Below are positions 36,596 to 45,198 of a stretch of 64,000 nucleotides of DNA, piece by piece. A program made the translations under genes and the position numbers. Source of the stretch: Sphingomonas sp. LY29 (GTDB taxonomy: Bacteria; Pseudomonadota; Alphaproteobacteria; Sphingomonadales; Sphingomonadaceae); the NCBI RefSeq assembly GCF_035593985.1, contig NZ_CP141587.1, positions 1,541,001 through 1,605,000 of the forward strand. Reading direction: 5' to 3'. How positions within the stretch are numbered: the stretch's first letter is position 1; each line of letters starts with the position of its first letter. The notes under the pieces are model-generated. The model made no database searches. It had not been told where the DNA came from and worked only from the letters and a program-made list of their open reading frames with translations.

Positions 36596-37341
36596 CCAAG
36601 ACCGCTTTCATCACCGGCGGAACGTCGGGAATCGGCGAAGCGACCGCTCGGCGCCTCGTTGCCGACGGCTGGCAGGTGATTGTCACCGGGCGGCGCCGCG
36701 ACCGGCTCGACGCGCTGATGGCGGATCTGGGCGCAGGATGTCATCCGCTGCCGCTCGATATGCGCGACGTCGCGGGGATCGAGCCTGCGATCGCGAGCCT
36801 GTCCGAACAGTTCCGCCGCATCGACCTGCTGGTCAACAACGCCGGGCTCGCCCCGCCGATGACCGACCTGCAGAATGCGGAGCAGGCGCCGATCGACACG
36901 GTGATCGACACCAATGTCGCCGGGCTGGTCGCACTGACCCGCGCGCTGTTGCCGACGCTGATCGAGACGAAGGGCGCCATCATTAACCTGTCGTCGGTCG
37001 CCGCGACCTATCCGTACAAGGGCGGCGCGGTCTACGCCGGGACCAAGGCGTTCGTTCGCCAGTTCGGGCTCGGCCTGCGCTGCGACCTTGCCGGGACCGG
37101 AGTGCGCGTCACCTCGATCGAACCGGGCATGGTCGAGACCGAATTCACGTTGGTCCGCAACGGCGGCGATCAGGCGGCGAGCGATGCGCTTTATGCCAAC
37201 ATGAACCCGATGACCGCCGAGGACATCGCCGAGACGATCGTCTGGGTGGCGACGCTGCCCGCGCACCTCAACATCAACGCACTGGAATTGATGCCCGTCA
37301 GCCAGAGCTGGGGCGGTTTCGCGGTGACCCGCGAGGCTTGA
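36592..37341 (+). CDS. Short-chain dehydrogenase/reductase (YdfG-like)
   Basis: A 249-residue Rossmann reductase: GGTSGIGEA (cofactor-binding TGxxxGxG), RRRDRL (basic residues for NADP+), NNAG, the catalytic Ser (NLSSVAATYPY) and YAGTKAF (Tyr and Lys). The C-terminal INALELMPVSQSWGGF is the hallmark of the YdfG group, which reduces malonic semialdehyde and related 3-hydroxy acids. Substrate is inferred only. The ATG overlaps the HAD stop. Confidence 0.9.
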   Translation: MTKTAFITGGTSGIGEATARRLVADGWQVIVTGRRRDRLDALMADLGAGCHPLPLDMRDVAGIEPAIASLSEQFRRIDLLVNNAGLAPPMTDLQNAEQAPIDTVIDTNVAGLVALTRALLPTLIETKGAIINLSSVAATYPYKGGAVYAGTKAFVRQFGLGLRCDLAGTGVRVTSIEPGMVETEFTLVRNGGDQAASDALYANMNPMTAEDIAETIVWVATLPAHLNINALELMPVSQSWGGFAVTREA

Positions 37342-37373
37342 CCTAGGCAGGCCAAGGGTGTTGAGCGCGGGTC

Positions 37374-37835
37374 ATGAGCATCGATCAGCGCCTTGCCGAA
37401 CTCGGCATCACCCTCCCCGCCGCTGCCGCCCCGGTGGCCAGCTACGTCCCCTTCGTCGAGGCCAATGGCCTGCTGCACGTGTCGGGGCAGATCAGCTTTG
37501 CCGAAGACGGCAGCCTGATTACCGGCCGGCTGGGCGAGACGATGGACCTTGAAGCGGGACAGGCCGCGGCGCGTCGTTGCGGAATCATGCTTCTGGCGCA
37601 GCTGCGCAACGCGCTCGGCTCGCTCGACCGCGTCGAGCGGATCGTGAAGCTTGGCGTGTTCGTCAATTCGACCGGCGATTTCACCGACCAGCCCAAGGTC
37701 GCCAATGGCGCGTCGGAACTGATGCAGGACGTGTTCGGCGAAGCCGGCCGTCATGCCCGCTCGGCGGTCGGCGTTCCGGTGCTTCCGCTCGGCGTCGCGG
37801 TCGAAGTGGATGCGGTCGTCGCGATCCGCGCCTGA
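37374..37835 (+). CDS. RidA family protein
   Basis: A 153-residue protein of the YjgF/YER057c/UK114 family: GLLHVSGQISFAEDGSLITGRLGE, then RIVKLGVFVNSTGDFTDQPKVANGASEL and the late RHARSAVGVPVLPLGVAVEV with the Arg that binds substrates. RidA hydrolyses reactive 2-aminoacrylate/enamine intermediates; other members have different imines as substrates. Its tail is overlapped by the start of the next gene. Confidence 0.9.
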   Translation: MSIDQRLAELGITLPAAAAPVASYVPFVEANGLLHVSGQISFAEDGSLITGRLGETMDLEAGQAAARRCGIMLLAQLRNALGSLDRVERIVKLGVFVNSTGDFTDQPKVANGASELMQDVFGEAGRHARSAVGVPVLPLGVAVEVDAVVAIRA

Positions 37836-38520
37836 TCCACTTGAGCCCGGCCCCGCCGGGTTCGCGCATCGCGGCGTTCATCGCTGGCCCGAAATCCCGG
37901 AGAACAGCCTCGCCGCGGCCGCGGCCGCAATCGAGATGGGCGCCGGGATCGAATGCGATCTCCGGCTGACCGCCGACGATGAAATCGTCGTCTTCCACGA
38001 CAAAGATGCGAGTCGGTTGTGCGGCAACCCCGCTCTGATCCGCGACCTGACCCTGGCCGAGGTGGCATCGCTTCGGGTCGCGGGCGAACCGGTCCCGACG
38101 CTTGGCCAGTGGCTCGACCTCGTCGATGGGCAGGTGCCGCTACTGCTCGAAGCGAAGGTCGACGGGAACGTGGCGCGGTTCGGGGCGGCGCTGGTTTCGG
38201 CGCTGCGCGATTATCGCGGGCGCGTCGGCGTGATGAGCTTCGACCCGCGCCTGATCCGCTGGCTGGCCGCCAATGCCATCCTCATTCGCCGCGGGCTGGT
38301 CGTCCGGGACAGTTTGCCCGACTTCAAGCGTTGGGTGGCGATGAACCTCGCCGACCCGCACTTCATCGCCGTCGACCGTCATTGCCTCGGCAAGCGCTGG
38401 GTCGAGGACGCGCGCCGCGACATGCCGGTGTATAGCTGGACGATTGCGAGTGCCGAGGAACGGCAGGCGACCGCGCCTTTTGCCGATGCGCTGATCTGGG
38501 AAGCCGATGGCCGACCGTGA
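37810..38520 (+). CDS. Glycerophosphodiester phosphodiesterase family protein
   Basis: A 236-residue GDPD: FAHRGVHRWPEIPENSLAAA (catalytic His-Arg-Gly and PEN), GIECDLRLTADDEIVVFHD (metal Glu and Asp, catalytic His) and LLLEAKVDG. It hydrolyses glycerophosphodiesters to glycerol 3-phosphate and an alcohol. The only in-frame ATG is at 37810, overlapping ridA by 26 bases. There is no signal peptide, so it is probably cytosolic. Its end overlaps the start of the DUF482 gene by 14 bases. Confidence 0.88.
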   Translation: MRSSRSAPDPLEPGPAGFAHRGVHRWPEIPENSLAAAAAAIEMGAGIECDLRLTADDEIVVFHDKDASRLCGNPALIRDLTLAEVASLRVAGEPVPTLGQWLDLVDGQVPLLLEAKVDGNVARFGAALVSALRDYRGRVGVMSFDPRLIRWLAANAILIRRGLVVRDSLPDFKRWVAMNLADPHFIAVDRHCLGKRWVEDARRDMPVYSWTIASAEERQATAPFADALIWEADGRP

Positions 38521-39646
38521 AGCGGCGCTGACCGCGCGGATCGCGTCGGGGTTCGGCGCGATCGAGGCCAGTGAGTGGGACGCGCTCGCCGGGACCGGTG
38601 ACCCGTTCCTGCGCCACGCCTTCTTCAACCTGCTCGAAACGTCGGGGAGCGTCGGGGCCGAGCAGGGCTGGAGCCCGCTTCCCATCCTGGTCGATCGTGA
38701 CGACCGCGCGGTGGCGGCCGTGCCGGGCTGGCTGAAGACGCACAGCCAGGGGGAATATGTCTTCGACCATGGCTGGGCCGACGCGTGGGAGCGCGCCGGC
38801 GGGGACTATTATCCCAAGTTGCAGGTCGCGGTGCCGTTCACGCCATGCCCGGGGCGGCGACTGCTGGGCTCGTCGCCCGACGCCGCGCTGTCGGCGATCG
38901 AGGCGGTGACGGTCCAGAACCAGCTATCGTCGGCGCACATTACCTTCCTGACCGACGACGAGGCCGATCGCGCCCAGACGCGCGGCTGGCTTCGCCGCGA
39001 CGGGCTGCAATTTCACTGGCACAATCGCGGCTACTCCGATTTCGACGACTTCCTAGCCGCGCTGTCGAGCCGCAAGCGCAAGGTCATTCGCAAGGAGCGG
39101 GCGGCGGCAGTCGAGGGGCTCGAGGTGCGGACGCTTCGCGGCGCCGACATCGATCGCGAGGCGGTCGCCGCGATGTGGCGCTTCTACCAGGACACCGGCA
39201 GCCGCAAATGGGGTCGGCCCTATCTGACGCGCGCTTTCTTCGACGGAATGGTCGCGGCCATGGGTGACGCGCTGCTGATGTTCATGGCGTATCGCGATGG
39301 ACGGCCCATCGCCGGTGCGCTCAACTTCGTCGGGGCGGATGCACTCTACGGGCGCTATTGGGGCGCGGAGGAGGAAGTGCCGTTCCTCCATTTCGAGCTG
39401 AGCTATTATCGCGCGATCGAGTGGGCGATCGCCAACCGGTTGCCCGCGGTTCAGGCCGGGGCGCAGGGCGAGCATAAGCTGGCGCGCGGCTATGAGCCGG
39501 TGATCACCCCCTCGGTCCACTACATTCCCGATCCCGGCTTCCGCCGCGCGATCGCCGACTTCCTGGTGCGCGAGCGCGAAGCGGTGGCGCAGGAACGCGA
39601 ATGGGCGATGGCCGCCTTGCCCTACCGCTCGACGCCCTCGGCATAG
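38507..39646 (+). CDS. GNAT family acetyltransferase, DUF482 type
   Basis: A 379-residue protein of the DUF482 (peptidogalycan biosynthesis/FemAB-like GNAT) family: ASEWDALAGTGDPFLRHAFFNLLE, QGEYVFDHGWADAWERAGG, YYPKLQVAVPFTPCPGRRLL, SSAHITFLTDD, KLARGYEPV and TPSVHYIPDPGF. The substrate is not known. The start overlaps the GDPD gene. Its 3' end overlaps the convergent isoaspartyl peptidase gene by 25 bases. Confidence 0.88.
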   Translation: MADREAALTARIASGFGAIEASEWDALAGTGDPFLRHAFFNLLETSGSVGAEQGWSPLPILVDRDDRAVAAVPGWLKTHSQGEYVFDHGWADAWERAGGDYYPKLQVAVPFTPCPGRRLLGSSPDAALSAIEAVTVQNQLSSAHITFLTDDEADRAQTRGWLRRDGLQFHWHNRGYSDFDDFLAALSSRKRKVIRKERAAAVEGLEVRTLRGADIDREAVAAMWRFYQDTGSRKWGRPYLTRAFFDGMVAAMGDALLMFMAYRDGRPIAGALNFVGADALYGRYWGAEEEVPFLHFELSYYRAIEWAIANRLPAVQAGAQGEHKLARGYEPVITPSVHYIPDPGFRRAIADFLVREREAVAQEREWAMAALPYRSTPSA

Positions 39647-40542
39647 ACGGCGACGCGGCGACCCTCGGGCCCAGCAACACCGCGATACATGCCGGGCGTG
39701 GTGAACCCCCACGCGGCCTCGCCCGATGGCGACACGGCGATCAGCCCGCCGGTGCCGCCAAGCGAGCGAACGTCGGCCAGCACCGCGTCGAGCGCGGTCT
39801 GCAGGCTTTCTCCGCCGATGCGGATTCGCGCGGCCAATTCATGCGCGGCGGCGGCGCGGACGAAGGCTTCGCCAAGTCCGGTGGCGCTGACGGCGGCGGC
39901 GCGGTCGTCGGCGTAGGTGCCCGCTCCGATCAGCGGCGAATCGCCGATCCGGCCCCAGCGCTTGGCGGTGAGGCCGCCAGTCGACGTCGCGGCGGCGACA
40001 TGGCCTGCCGAATCGACCGCGACCGCGCCGATCGTCCCATATTTGATGTCGGCATCGAACGCGCCGCCCGCCGCCATGACCTTTTCCAATTGCGCCCGGC
40101 GAAGCGGGGTTTCGAACCAACTATTGTCGACCTGCTCCAGCCCATGGTCGCGCGCGAATCTGTCGGCGCCGGTGCCGGTCAGCAGGACGTGGGGGCTATG
40201 CGCCATCACCGCGCGCGCCGCGCTGATCGGCGCGCGCGTCGTCCGCAAACCCGCGACCGCGCCGGCACTCCGGTCGCGCCCGTCCATGATCGCCGCGTCG
40301 CAGTCGATATGGCCCTCGGCGGTGAGCACGCTGCCGCGTCCAGCGTTGAAGGCCGGATCGTCTTCCAGCACCCGCGCCGCCGCTTCGACCGCATCGAGCG
40401 CGCTGCCGCCAGCAGCGAGAACCTTCTCACCCGCGTCGAGCGCCGCTTCCAGTCCGGCGCGCGCCGCTTCTTCCTGTTCGGGCGAAACGGTCTCAGGCCG
40501 CATCGCGCCCGACCCGCCGTGGATCATCAGTTTCCAGCTCAT
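39622..40542 (-). CDS. Isoaspartyl peptidase / L-asparaginase (N-terminal Thr hydrolase)
   Basis: A 306-residue plant-type asparaginase: WKLMIHGGSGAM, ALDAVEAAARVLEDDPAFNAGRGSVLT, the autocleavage site DADIKYGTIGAVAVD with nucleophile Thr170, and the substrate loop GRIGDSPLIGAGTYA. The precursor cuts itself before Thr170 to form the active alpha/beta heterotetramer. It degrades isoaspartyl dipeptides and asparagine. Confidence 0.94.
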   Translation of the reverse strand: MSWKLMIHGGSGAMRPETVSPEQEEAARAGLEAALDAGEKVLAAGGSALDAVEAAARVLEDDPAFNAGRGSVLTAEGHIDCDAAIMDGRDRSAGAVAGLRTTRAPISAARAVMAHSPHVLLTGTGADRFARDHGLEQVDNSWFETPLRRAQLEKVMAAGGAFDADIKYGTIGAVAVDSAGHVAAATSTGGLTAKRWGRIGDSPLIGAGTYADDRAAAVSATGLGEAFVRAAAAHELAARIRIGGESLQTALDAVLADVRSLGGTGGLIAVSPSGEAAWGFTTPGMYRGVAGPEGRRVAVYAEGVER

Positions 40543-40598
40543 GGCGCCGCCCTACCGCCACGAAGACCTTCGCGCCACCACTTGCGCACGCTTCAAAA

Positions 40599-40617
40599 TG
40601 ATATTAAATAGATATCA
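40599..40617 (+). promoter_or_regulatory. Palindromic operator over the promoter of the SPFH operon
   Basis: Perfect 6-base arms TGATAT (40599-40604) and ATATCA (40612-40617) flank a 7-base AT-rich spacer. Inside it TTAAAT (40604-40609) is a possible -10 with TTGCGC (40582-40587) 16 bases upstream as -35, so a bound protein would block transcription. PadR-type regulators use similar TGATAT/ATATCA sites; the ribbon-helix-helix protein in the operon is another candidate. Confidence 0.55.
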
Positions 40618-40636
40618 GTTTAACAGGGAGGGACTC

Positions 40637-41539
40637 ATGGCCGACTCGGCAAATTTCGCACTGAACAGCAGCCGGGAGCGCACCGCGTCGACCGGCAGCG
40701 GGTATATCATGCTGCTCGTCCTGCTGGCGGTCATCGCGTTGCAGGTGTTCGGGGTCGTGAGCCTTGCCAACGATCGCCATGGGGCCTTGGAGATCGCGGC
40801 GACGGTGATCTCGCCGCTGCTACTGCTGTTCGTCGCGTGCGGCTTCTACATGCTGCAGCCCAATCAGGCGGCAGCGATCACCCTGTTCGGCGACTATAAG
40901 GGCAGCGACCGGTCCACCGGGCTTCGCTGGGTCCTGCCGTGGATGATCCGCAAGAAGGTTTCGGTCCGCTCGAACAACTTCATTTCCGAGCGGATCAAGG
41001 TCAACGACCTGCGCGGCAACCCGATCGAGATGGCGGCGCAGATCGTTTGGCGCGTGGTCGATACCGCACAGGCGCTGTTCGACGTCGACGATTACAAGGA
41101 ATTCGTGAAGGTTCAGGTGGAGGCGGCGATCCGCACCATCGGCTCGCGCTACCCTTACGACGACTTCGCGCACATGGAAGTCACGCTTCGCGGCAATCAT
41201 GACGAGGTCGGGGCCGAGCTTCGCGAGGAGCTGATCGCGCGCCTGTCGGTCGCGGGGATCACGGTCGACGAATGCGGCTTCACCCACCTTGCCTATGCGC
41301 AGGAAATCGCCGGGGCGATGCTTCGTCGCCAGCAGGCGCAGGCGGTCGTCGCGGCTCGACAGACGCTCGTCGAAGGTGCGGTCGGCATGGTCGAGATGGC
41401 GCTGTCGATGCTGAGCGAGAAGAATGTGGTCGAGCTTGACGATGAGCGTCGCGCGGCGATGGTCAGCAATCTGATGGTGGTGCTGTGCGGCGAACGCGAC
41501 ACGCAGCCCGTCGTCAACGCCGGCTCGCTCTACCAGTAA
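40637..41539 (+). CDS. SPFH/Band 7 domain membrane protein
   Basis: A 300-residue protein: two N-terminal membrane helices (about residues 23-45 and 53-75), then an SPFH domain ([80 protein letters not shown]) and a helical tail with [24 protein letters not shown] proteins form membrane-associated oligomers that organise proteases or stress responses. GGGAGG lies 5 bases before the ATG. It is the first gene of a three-gene operon. Confidence 0.9.
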   Translation: MADSANFALNSSRERTASTGSGYIMLLVLLAVIALQVFGVVSLANDRHGALEIAATVISPLLLLFVACGFYMLQPNQAAAITLFGDYKGSDRSTGLRWVLPWMIRKKVSVRSNNFISERIKVNDLRGNPIEMAAQIVWRVVDTAQALFDVDDYKEFVKVQVEAAIRTIGSRYPYDDFAHMEVTLRGNHDEVGAELREELIARLSVAGITVDECGFTHLAYAQEIAGAMLRRQQAQAVVAARQTLVEGAVGMVEMALSMLSEKNVVELDDERRAAMVSNLMVVLCGERDTQPVVNAGSLYQ

Positions 41540-41548
41540 AGCAGCGAC

Positions 41549-41755
41549 TTGGCCGACGCCCGCAAATCCTACCCGCTAAGGGTCGACCCGGCGCTGTGGG
41601 CCGCGATCGAGCGGCTCGCCGCGACCGAGCTGAGGTCGGTCAACGCGCAGGTCGAATGCCTGCTGCGCGAGGCGATGAAGGATCGCGGGGTCAAGCTGGC
41701 CGCGCCCAAGCCGGTCCGGCGCGGCCGGCCACCGAAGGAGGATAGCAATGAGTGA
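41549..41755 (+). CDS. Arc-type ribbon-helix-helix protein
   Basis: A 68-residue protein: [18 protein letters not shown] and [14 protein letters not shown] form the beta strand and two helices of an Arc/MetJ ribbon-helix-helix, followed by a basic Pro-rich tail ([13 protein letters not shown]) like an AT-hook. The start is TTG. It probably binds DNA, perhaps the palindrome at 40599-40617, or stabilises the SPFH complex. Its end overlaps the next gene by 8 bases. Confidence 0.8.
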   Translation: MADARKSYPLRVDPALWAAIERLAATELRSVNAQVECLLREAMKDRGVKLAAPKPVRRGRPPKEDSNE

Positions 41756-41996
41756 TCGACTCGAGTGGTTTTCGGCGAAGAAGCGTGGCTATGGCGCCGG
41801 CCTTCCGATCGCGTGGCAAGGCTGGGCGCTGATGGTAGGTTACATGGTCGTCGTGCTTGGTGCCGGGCTTTTCCTCGCCGATCGCAGCGTACTAGGCTTC
41901 ATTTCGGTGATCGTGCCCGCGACCCTGCTATTTCTGTTCGTCTCCGCCAAAACCACCCGCGGCGGCTGGCGTTGGCGTTGGGACCGGCTGGACTAG
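41748..41996 (+). CDS. Small two-helix membrane protein
   Basis: An 82-residue protein with two membrane helices (about 26-44 and 48-66) and a positively charged C-terminal [12 protein letters not shown]. No named family is recognised. It is the third gene of the SPFH operon and overlaps the ribbon-helix-helix gene by 8 bases. Its stop is shared as CTAG with the convergent S1/P1 nuclease gene. Confidence 0.75.
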   Translation: MSDRLEWFSAKKRGYGAGLPIAWQGWALMVGYMVVVLGAGLFLADRSVLGFISVIVPATLLFLFVSAKTTRGGWRWRWDRLD

Positions 41997-42880
41997 TTTC
42001 GACGGGCAGGCGGCGCCTTTCCCTCGGGGCCGAGCGCGTCGTCGAGCAGGCGGGCGAGGCGAAGTCCACCGGCGGTGACGTTCTCGCGCACCAACGGGAT
42101 CAACGCCTGCACCTCGGCCTCGTCGAGCACCGGTCGGCCCGGCGCGACGGTCCCACAGGGGTCGCCGACGGTGGTCTTGTAGGCAAGGTCGCGCGACTTC
42201 GCCCACATCTCTCGGCTCCACTCCTCGACCGTCCCGCCGGCGATGCGCTCACGTTCGGCAGGGGCGATGGCGGCCAACAAATTCGACGGTCCCGCCGGCG
42301 GGGTGGTGATGGCGCGCTCGGCCAACCAGCCGTCCCAGATGCTGTGCAGATTGGTGCGCCCGCCGATCAGCCCGTAATTGGCCGCGACGCGGTTGCCGCC
42401 AAGATCGCCATGATCGCCCGCGTGCATCGGCTGATGAAGATCGCCGACGAAATGGATCAGGTTCGCCAAGGCAATGACCTTTTCGCGGGTCGGGACCTTG
42501 GCATCGGCAAGCAGGCGCGCGTTGCGCTCGACCTGCGCCGACACGCAATTGCCGTCGCGGCACGGACCCTTTAGGTCAAACGGCTTGCACACGTCGACGT
42601 TCTGGTAGTGCCACGGCGCGGTGTAGTTGAACCGCTCGAGCGGGCGGACGCAGTCGGCCCAGACGCTCGCGGTTTCCAGCGTGTTGATCGGACAGTCGGG
42701 GGTTTCGACCGATCGGCCCTGGCGCAGCAGCGCGGCAACCCTGGCCCGCGTTGACGGGCGCATCTGCTCCCACGCGATCCGGGCGACGCTTTCGTGGCCA
42801 TATTCCCAATAAGCGGCGGCGGGAGTCGCGGCGAACAGGGCGAGTGCGCCGGCGAGCGCGGCGAAAAGACGATTCGGCAT
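41993..42880 (-). CDS. S1/P1 family nuclease, exported
   Basis: A 295-residue protein with a signal peptide ending ATPAAA, after which the mature chain begins YWEYGHESVARIAWEQM; Trp25 and His29 are the expected zinc ligands. The rest has WHYQNVDV and ALANLIHFVGDLHQPMH followed by DHGDLGGN, carrying the remaining His/Asp zinc residues. Such enzymes cleave single-stranded nucleic acids using three zinc ions, in the periplasm or outside. In most S1/P1 enzymes Trp is the very first residue of the mature protein; here Tyr precedes it. Confidence 0.93.
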   Translation of the reverse strand: MPNRLFAALAGALALFAATPAAAYWEYGHESVARIAWEQMRPSTRARVAALLRQGRSVETPDCPINTLETASVWADCVRPLERFNYTAPWHYQNVDVCKPFDLKGPCRDGNCVSAQVERNARLLADAKVPTREKVIALANLIHFVGDLHQPMHAGDHGDLGGNRVAANYGLIGGRTNLHSIWDGWLAERAITTPPAGPSNLLAAIAPAERERIAGGTVEEWSREMWAKSRDLAYKTTVGDPCGTVAPGRPVLDEAEVQALIPLVRENVTAGGLRLARLLDDALGPEGKAPPARRN

Positions 42881-42911
42881 GGTTAGCGCTGTAGCGACTT
42901 CGCCGCGGATT

Positions 42912-44729
42912 TCAGCTTGATATCGACAGGTCGTGTTGCTGATTGACGAGCCGCCATTCGCTGAGATCCGCGAACATCGCGCGTGCCGCCTGCTCGGTCA
43001 GGTCGGCGACGCGGCTCAAGCCGAGCGCGGGGCGTCGCAATTCCCGCGACAGGTCGCCGAGCGCCGTGGCGGTCGCGTCTGATCGAAGCGCGCTTCCGCC
43101 GAAATCTCCCTGGAAACGGATTCCGAAGACGGCGGTGCCGACAGCCGGCAGCCCCGCCGACACCAGGGTCAGCCAGTCTTGCCAGCGATCGACCCACTGC
43201 GGGGCGAGCACCAAGGCGGCGATCGTCGCCACGGATGCCAGCAGCGTGACGATGAAGATCGTCGCGCTGACCCGTTCGAGCCGTTCGTCGAGCGCCATGA
43301 TCTGGCGGCTGTTCCGGCGGTGATAGGAAACCTGCGGATCGACCTCATGCGTTGCGATCGACGCTGCGATCCGAGACACCTCCGCCGCTGTCACGGCTCC
43401 ACTGGCGCAGCCCATCGCGCGCCATACGGCGGTTGCATACCATTCGGTCCATCTTCGCGAGACCGGGTTGCTTGCGCTTCCCGGCGGGTCGGGGGCGGCG
43501 ATGCCGATCAGTTTCAGGCTTCGAAAGGGACGAAGGCGCTCGGCAAGTTGGCGATAGTCGAGCCAGCGCCGGTGCCATTCGCGGGCGACGCCGACCCGCG
43601 TGTTGACGATGATGGTCAGCGCCAGCACGAATTCGATCGCTGCCAGCCACAGGCGCGCTTCGGCGAACAGGAATCCGCCGAGCCCGATCAGGACCGCGCT
43701 CGCGGCGAGGACGAAGTTCAGGACGTGCCCGCTGCGATATGTCTGGGCGTACCGGCTGGCGAGGCGATCGCTCCAGCGGTGGGTGTCGCCGACCAGGTCG
43801 AGCGGGACGGCCACGCCGTGCCGCCCCGCGCAACCCGCACAGCCGTGATGCCAGTCGCGGTCGCCAGCCGACTCCGATGCCGTTTCCCGAAGCGTCGCCC
43901 ATCCGAGGCGGGACACGCCGGTCGCCGCCAGCAGCATCGGATATTCGAGCCGAAGCCGCCAGTTGCGCCGTCGTTCGCGACCGAACCGTTCAAGATAGCC
44001 GCGTTCGCGCGGGTCGATCGGTGGCGACAAGAGCGTGACCAGCAGTGCGTCGACTTGGTCACGATCGAACCGCCGTCGGTCGATGTCGCTGCTGTGGCTG
44101 GTAATCACCGCCGGATCGTAAGCGCTCCAGATCAGCGTCATCGGCGCGGCGGGGTCGATCGGGATCTGGAGGACCGGTGTCCCGCGCGCGATTGCCCATT
44201 CGACCACTTCGCCGGTTCCGCCGCGACCGCGCGGGAATTGGCCGTCCCACACCGCGATCAGGATATCGGCCTGCGCCACTGTCGCGCGGCCGGCCATGAC
44301 ATAGGCCTGTAGCGGCTGCCGAAGATCGCCCGGAAGTTCGAACCGGCACGCCGCCTTGTCGAGCAGGCGTTCGAACGATGCGCGCGCGGCATCGGGCAAG
44401 GTCTCGCGATAGGTGGCGACCGCGAAGGGCAGGATCGCCTGCAGCGCGAAGCCGCGATCGATCGCCGACTGAGCCGCCATCTGGTCCGCGCCGTCGGCGA
44501 GTGGCGAGACCAGCGACAGCAGTGGCGATGACGCGTCGAACCAACGCCGCTCGCGTTCGTGAAGCGCGAGCGCCGACGCTTTTAGCGCGTCGATCGCCTC
44601 GTCGATCCGCGCGCCGGTCGATGCCCGATGCGGCGCGATCAGTTCTTCGCGGTGACCGACGATGCCCAACGTCATTGCGAACGGCGGCAGGGGCGGGGAC
44701 TGCCCCCGCGCCATGCCGCCTTCGGTCAT
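42912..44729 (-). CDS. SLOG-like Rossmann domain fused to a four-helix membrane domain
   Basis: A 605-residue protein. Residues 20-190 form a Rossmann-like domain: MTLGIVGHREE, SPLADGADQMAA (GAD at 80-82), ILPFAVATY and DILIAVWDGQFPRGRGGTGEVVEW (GGTGE, 170-174), which resembles the nucleotide pocket of the SLOG/LOG superfamily. Two membrane helix pairs follow (about 335-378 and 489-538), separated by EWHRRWLDYRQLAERLR, a pattern like SLATT pore domains. Such effectors sense nucleotides and perforate membranes in conflict systems. The family call is inference. Start uncertain: ATGs at 44729, 44714 and 44675. Confidence 0.6.
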   Translation of the reverse strand: MTEGGMARGQSPPLPPFAMTLGIVGHREELIAPHRASTGARIDEAIDALKASALALHERERRWFDASSPLLSLVSPLADGADQMAAQSAIDRGFALQAILPFAVATYRETLPDAARASFERLLDKAACRFELPGDLRQPLQAYVMAGRATVAQADILIAVWDGQFPRGRGGTGEVVEWAIARGTPVLQIPIDPAAPMTLIWSAYDPAVITSHSSDIDRRRFDRDQVDALLVTLLSPPIDPRERGYLERFGRERRRNWRLRLEYPMLLAATGVSRLGWATLRETASESAGDRDWHHGCAGCAGRHGVAVPLDLVGDTHRWSDRLASRYAQTYRSGHVLNFVLAASAVLIGLGGFLFAEARLWLAAIEFVLALTIIVNTRVGVAREWHRRWLDYRQLAERLRPFRSLKLIGIAAPDPPGSASNPVSRRWTEWYATAVWRAMGCASGAVTAAEVSRIAASIATHEVDPQVSYHRRNSRQIMALDERLERVSATIFIVTLLASVATIAALVLAPQWVDRWQDWLTLVSAGLPAVGTAVFGIRFQGDFGGSALRSDATATALGDLSRELRRPALGLSRVADLTEQAARAMFADLSEWRLVNQQHDLSISS

Positions 44730-44734
44730 CCTCG

Positions 44735-45196
44735 TCAGACGCTGCCGCCGTTTCGGATAATCGGATCGTAGTTATAGGGCGGGCCCGACTTCGACCGATC
44801 GCCGTCAAAGCGCAGCGCATAGTGCAGGTCGACCGCACCGCCTTCGTTGCGGTCATGGATGGTCAGCTTCTTGCGATTCAGGTCGACGTCGGAATGCGCG
44901 ATCTGCCCATTGCCGTTGCCCGGACCTGACGGGCACGATCCGACTGCGATCCAGATTGCGTCGGTCGGGTCGTCGAAATAGCGGAGCTTCAGGCCGGTCT
45001 TGTCGTCGAGGTCGAATATGAGGTGATGCGCACCGCTTCCGCGCGGAAGGTCGATCGGCCCGCTGCCTTTGTTGCCATTGGGCATCTTCCAACCGCACTC
45101 GAATTTTACCTCGCCGTCGTCCAGCGTGGCGACGACGTCGATGTGGACCTTGTTGGCCATCGACGGCGACGGACTGTTTCCCATTTCCAGCGACAT
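44735..45196 (-). CDS. Small hypothetical protein between TIR and SLOG-like genes
   Basis: A 153-residue, probably cytosolic protein, rich in Gly, Asp and beta-strand-forming stretches (VHIDVVATLDDGEVKFECGW, HHLIFDLDDKTGLKLRYFDDP, IWIAVGSCPSG, KKLTIHDRN, VDLHYALRF). No signal peptide or membrane segment. No family is recognised; the strand-rich layout could be a ligand-binding or adaptor beta-sandwich. A strong GGGAGGAAG lies before its ATG, and its start is two bases from the TIR gene stop, so it is in the same operon. Confidence 0.75.
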   Translation of the reverse strand: MSLEMGNSPSPSMANKVHIDVVATLDDGEVKFECGWKMPNGNKGSGPIDLPRGSGAHHLIFDLDDKTGLKLRYFDDPTDAIWIAVGSCPSGPGNGNGQIAHSDVDLNRKKLTIHDRNEGGAVDLHYALRFDGDRSKSGPPYNYDPIIRNGGSV

Positions 45197-45198
45197 TG

